A stretch of 64,000 nucleotides of DNA, from contig NZ_JARXVM010000001.1 in the NCBI RefSeq assembly GCF_029892285.1, positions 682,001-746,000 on the forward strand. Reading direction: 5' to 3'. The stretch's first letter is position 1. Each line of letters starts with the position of its first letter. The stretch is from Rhizobium sp. SG_E_25_P2. GTDB lineage: Bacteria; Pseudomonadota; Alphaproteobacteria; Rhizobiales; Rhizobiaceae. Below the pieces are notes generated by a model. It was not told where the DNA came from. It saw nothing but the letters and a program-made list of their open reading frames with translations, and did not search any database. Below are positions 62,789 to 64,000 of the stretch, one piece after another. The translations under genes and the position numbers were made by a program.

Positions 62789-64000
62789 TTACTTGTAGAT
62801 ATAGCCGACGGCGCCGTTGTAGCGGCCAGGGGTCTTGGTCGTCTCGCGCAGGCCGTAGACCTTGTTGACGCGATTGAGGAAATACATGGCGACATCGCCC
62901 TCGGGGACGAGGTTGTCATCGGGACGGCCGAGTTTGGAACGCTCGACCGGACGCACGAGATAGGGCGTGGCGATGATGACCAGTTCGGTGGCGTTGCGCT
63001 GGAAATCGCGCGAACGGAACAACGTGCCGAGGATCGGGATCTGCGCGAGCGCGGGATTGCCGGACATCGCCTGCCGGACTTCGTCGCGCACAAGACCGCC
63101 GATCACGATGGAGCCGCCCGAGGGAAGCTCGACGGTCGTCGACGCCTCGCGCTTGCGGATGCCGAGATAGGTCAGACCGGGCACATTTTCTCGCGTCGCC
63201 ATGGAGGCCGAGCCTTCAAAGGTCGGTTCGGACACTTCCGTCTCGACCTTGAGCGAGATGCGGCCGGGCGACAGCACCACTGGCTTGAAATTCAGACGGA
63301 TACCATATTCGACCGAGGAATATTCGCGGGTCACGCCGCCGTCTTCGTCGATGTCCTGGCTCGAGGCGATGCGGAAATCGCCGCCGACATAGAACTTCGC
63401 CTGTTCCCCGGAAATGGCGGTCAGGCTTGGTTCGGCGAGAGTCTTCATCACGCCCGCCTGCTCCATGGCGTTGACGTAGGTGGACAGATCGAGCGACCCG
63501 ATCGAGCCGGCCGCGTTGGCGGTCGCCCGCCAATTGACGGAGCCGCCGAGATTGGTCGGATTCTGGAAGGCGATGCCGCCATTGTCGCCGGAAATCGATG
63601 TATTGAAACCGAGCTGTTTGACGACGCTGCGGCTAACCTCGGCCACGGTGACCTTGAGCGTCACCTGATCTTCCGCCTCGATCGTCAGCATGTTGACGAT
63701 TTGCGATTCCTGGCGCGCTTCGTTGAACAGCGCGACAGAGGAGTCCCCGGTCGCCGATGTGGAGCTCGCCGAAATATTGCGGGTCGTCGCCTCGCCGCCT
63801 GTGACGAAGATCTGCGCCAGCCGCTCGGCCTGGGCGGAGTCTTGCGGCGTGCGGACAGTTCCCGACAGCACGATGTTGTCCGAGATGATCTCGACCTGAA
63901 TGTCGGAGTCTGGCAGGAAACGCTTGAGCTGCCGCTGCAGGGTTGTGATGTCTCGCTCGATCTCGAGCTCGATCGTCACCAGTTCCTCGCCGCCTGACCC
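62789..64000 (-). CDS. cpaC: Pilus secretin CpaC (partial, 5' end outside window)
   Basis: About 404 residues are visible from the window edge; the true start lies beyond 64000 because the frame stays open and begins mid-domain. A BON-like region (ISDNIVLSGTVRTPQDSAQA near residue 40 of the visible part) is followed by the secretin domain: VKQLGFNTSISGDNGG, NAMEQAGVMKTLAEPSLTAI near 180 and SGGSIVIGGLVRDEVRQAM near 285. It forms the outer-membrane ring through which the Tad pilus passes. Confidence 0.93.
   Translation of the reverse strand, partial: GSGGEELVTIELEIERDITTLQRQLKRFLPDSDIQVEIISDNIVLSGTVRTPQDSAQAERLAQIFVTGGEATTRNISASSTSATGDSSVALFNEARQESQIVNMLTIEAEDQVTLKVTVAEVSRSVVKQLGFNTSISGDNGGIAFQNPTNLGGSVNWRATANAAGSIGSLDLSTYVNAMEQAGVMKTLAEPSLTAISGEQAKFYVGGDFRIASSQDIDEDGGVTREYSSVEYGIRLNFKPVVLSPGRISLKVETEVSEPTFEGSASMATRENVPGLTYLGIRKREASTTVELPSGGSIVIGGLVRDEVRQAMSGNPALAQIPILGTLFRSRDFQRNATELVIIATPYLVRPVERSKLGRPDDNLVPEGDVAMYFLNRVNKVYGLRETTKTPGRYNGAVGYIYK

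Noticed and set aside
62039-63997. 652-codon frame on plus antisense to cpaC and cpaD
   Set aside because: Covers two clear pilus genes; no domain pattern and no ribosome-binding site. The same applies to the long antisense frames at 475-1776, 6246-7721, 18665-19990, 27055-28287, 41983-43170 and 48092-49222.
1-64000. tRNA, rRNA, CRISPR arrays, insertion sequences, att sites
   Set aside because: No cloverleaf with a T-loop motif, no regular repeat-spacer arrays, no transposase or integrase motif and no paired terminal repeats were seen. The TTCGAACC at 33669 belongs to the TPP riboswitch.

Overview
This 64 kb window is typical high-GC chromosome of an alphaproteobacterium, most likely a Hyphomicrobiales (Rhizobiales) member. 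Evidence for that placement is a Sinorhizobium-type phospholipid N-methyltransferase (pmtA), a complex I NDUFA9-like protein, the rsmI-yraN...gshB neighbourhood, a dnaN gene standing away from dnaA, and a Caulobacter/Agrobacterium-style cpa/tad pilus locus. Genus cannot be read from the sequence. I see no tRNA, rRNA, CRISPR array, insertion sequence or integrase. Gene density is high, many neighbours share 1- or 4-base stop/start overlaps, and long open frames antisense to real genes are common because of base composition.

Layout. 1-401: 3'-truncated GH3 glycosidase. 457-5465 (minus): exported imelysin / di-heme cytochrome / imelysin / DUF1513 operon, probably metal related, divergent from an HPP membrane protein. 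6.1-10.9 kb: rsmB-like, RlpA-like, SDR, queG and GST genes. 11.1-18.6 kb: housekeeping (uppP, NDUFA9-like, pyrF, pmtA, dnaN, rsmI, yraN). 18.6-23.9 kb: a Pho-box-controlled ugpBAEC transporter operon ending in an endonuclease/exonuclease/phosphatase-family protein, lying between yraN and gshB. 24-33.5 kb: gshB, comM, cysK, lysE-type exporter, dut, prfC, otsB-otsA. 33.6-36.8 kb: a TPP riboswitch followed by thiM-thiE-thiD and a translationally coupled SDR. 36.8-47 kb: GFA, phosphatase, GST, pirin, class II amidotransferase, coaBC, an M29 aminopeptidase, a divergent EamA/MarR pair with three palindromes between them, an NAD(P)H oxidoreductase and xseA.

47-50.6 kb: a small protein resembling the head-spike base protein of gene transfer agents, directly beside a GtrA/GtrB/GT-C-type envelope glycosylation set. 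50.6-56.1 kb: Gfo/Idh oxidoreductase, an MhqD/MhqO-like hydrolase and ring-cleaving dioxygenase pair, and a pepA-marR-NlpC/P60 run. 56.3-64 kb: tad/cpa pilus genes (TadD-like TPR lipoprotein on plus; tadC, tadB, cpaF, cpaE, cpaD and 5'-truncated cpaC on minus).

Most genes are ordinary core functions. The parts that stand out are the phosphate operon with an EEP enzyme where a UgpQ-type diesterase would be expected, its intra-operon hairpin after ugpB, the SDR appended to the thiamine salvage operon with a Thr in place of the catalytic Ser, the orphan spike-base homologue next to Gtr-type genes, the three-palindrome EamA/MarR operator, and a histidine phosphatase lacking the RHG arginine. All functions are read from motifs and context; nothing was searched against databases.
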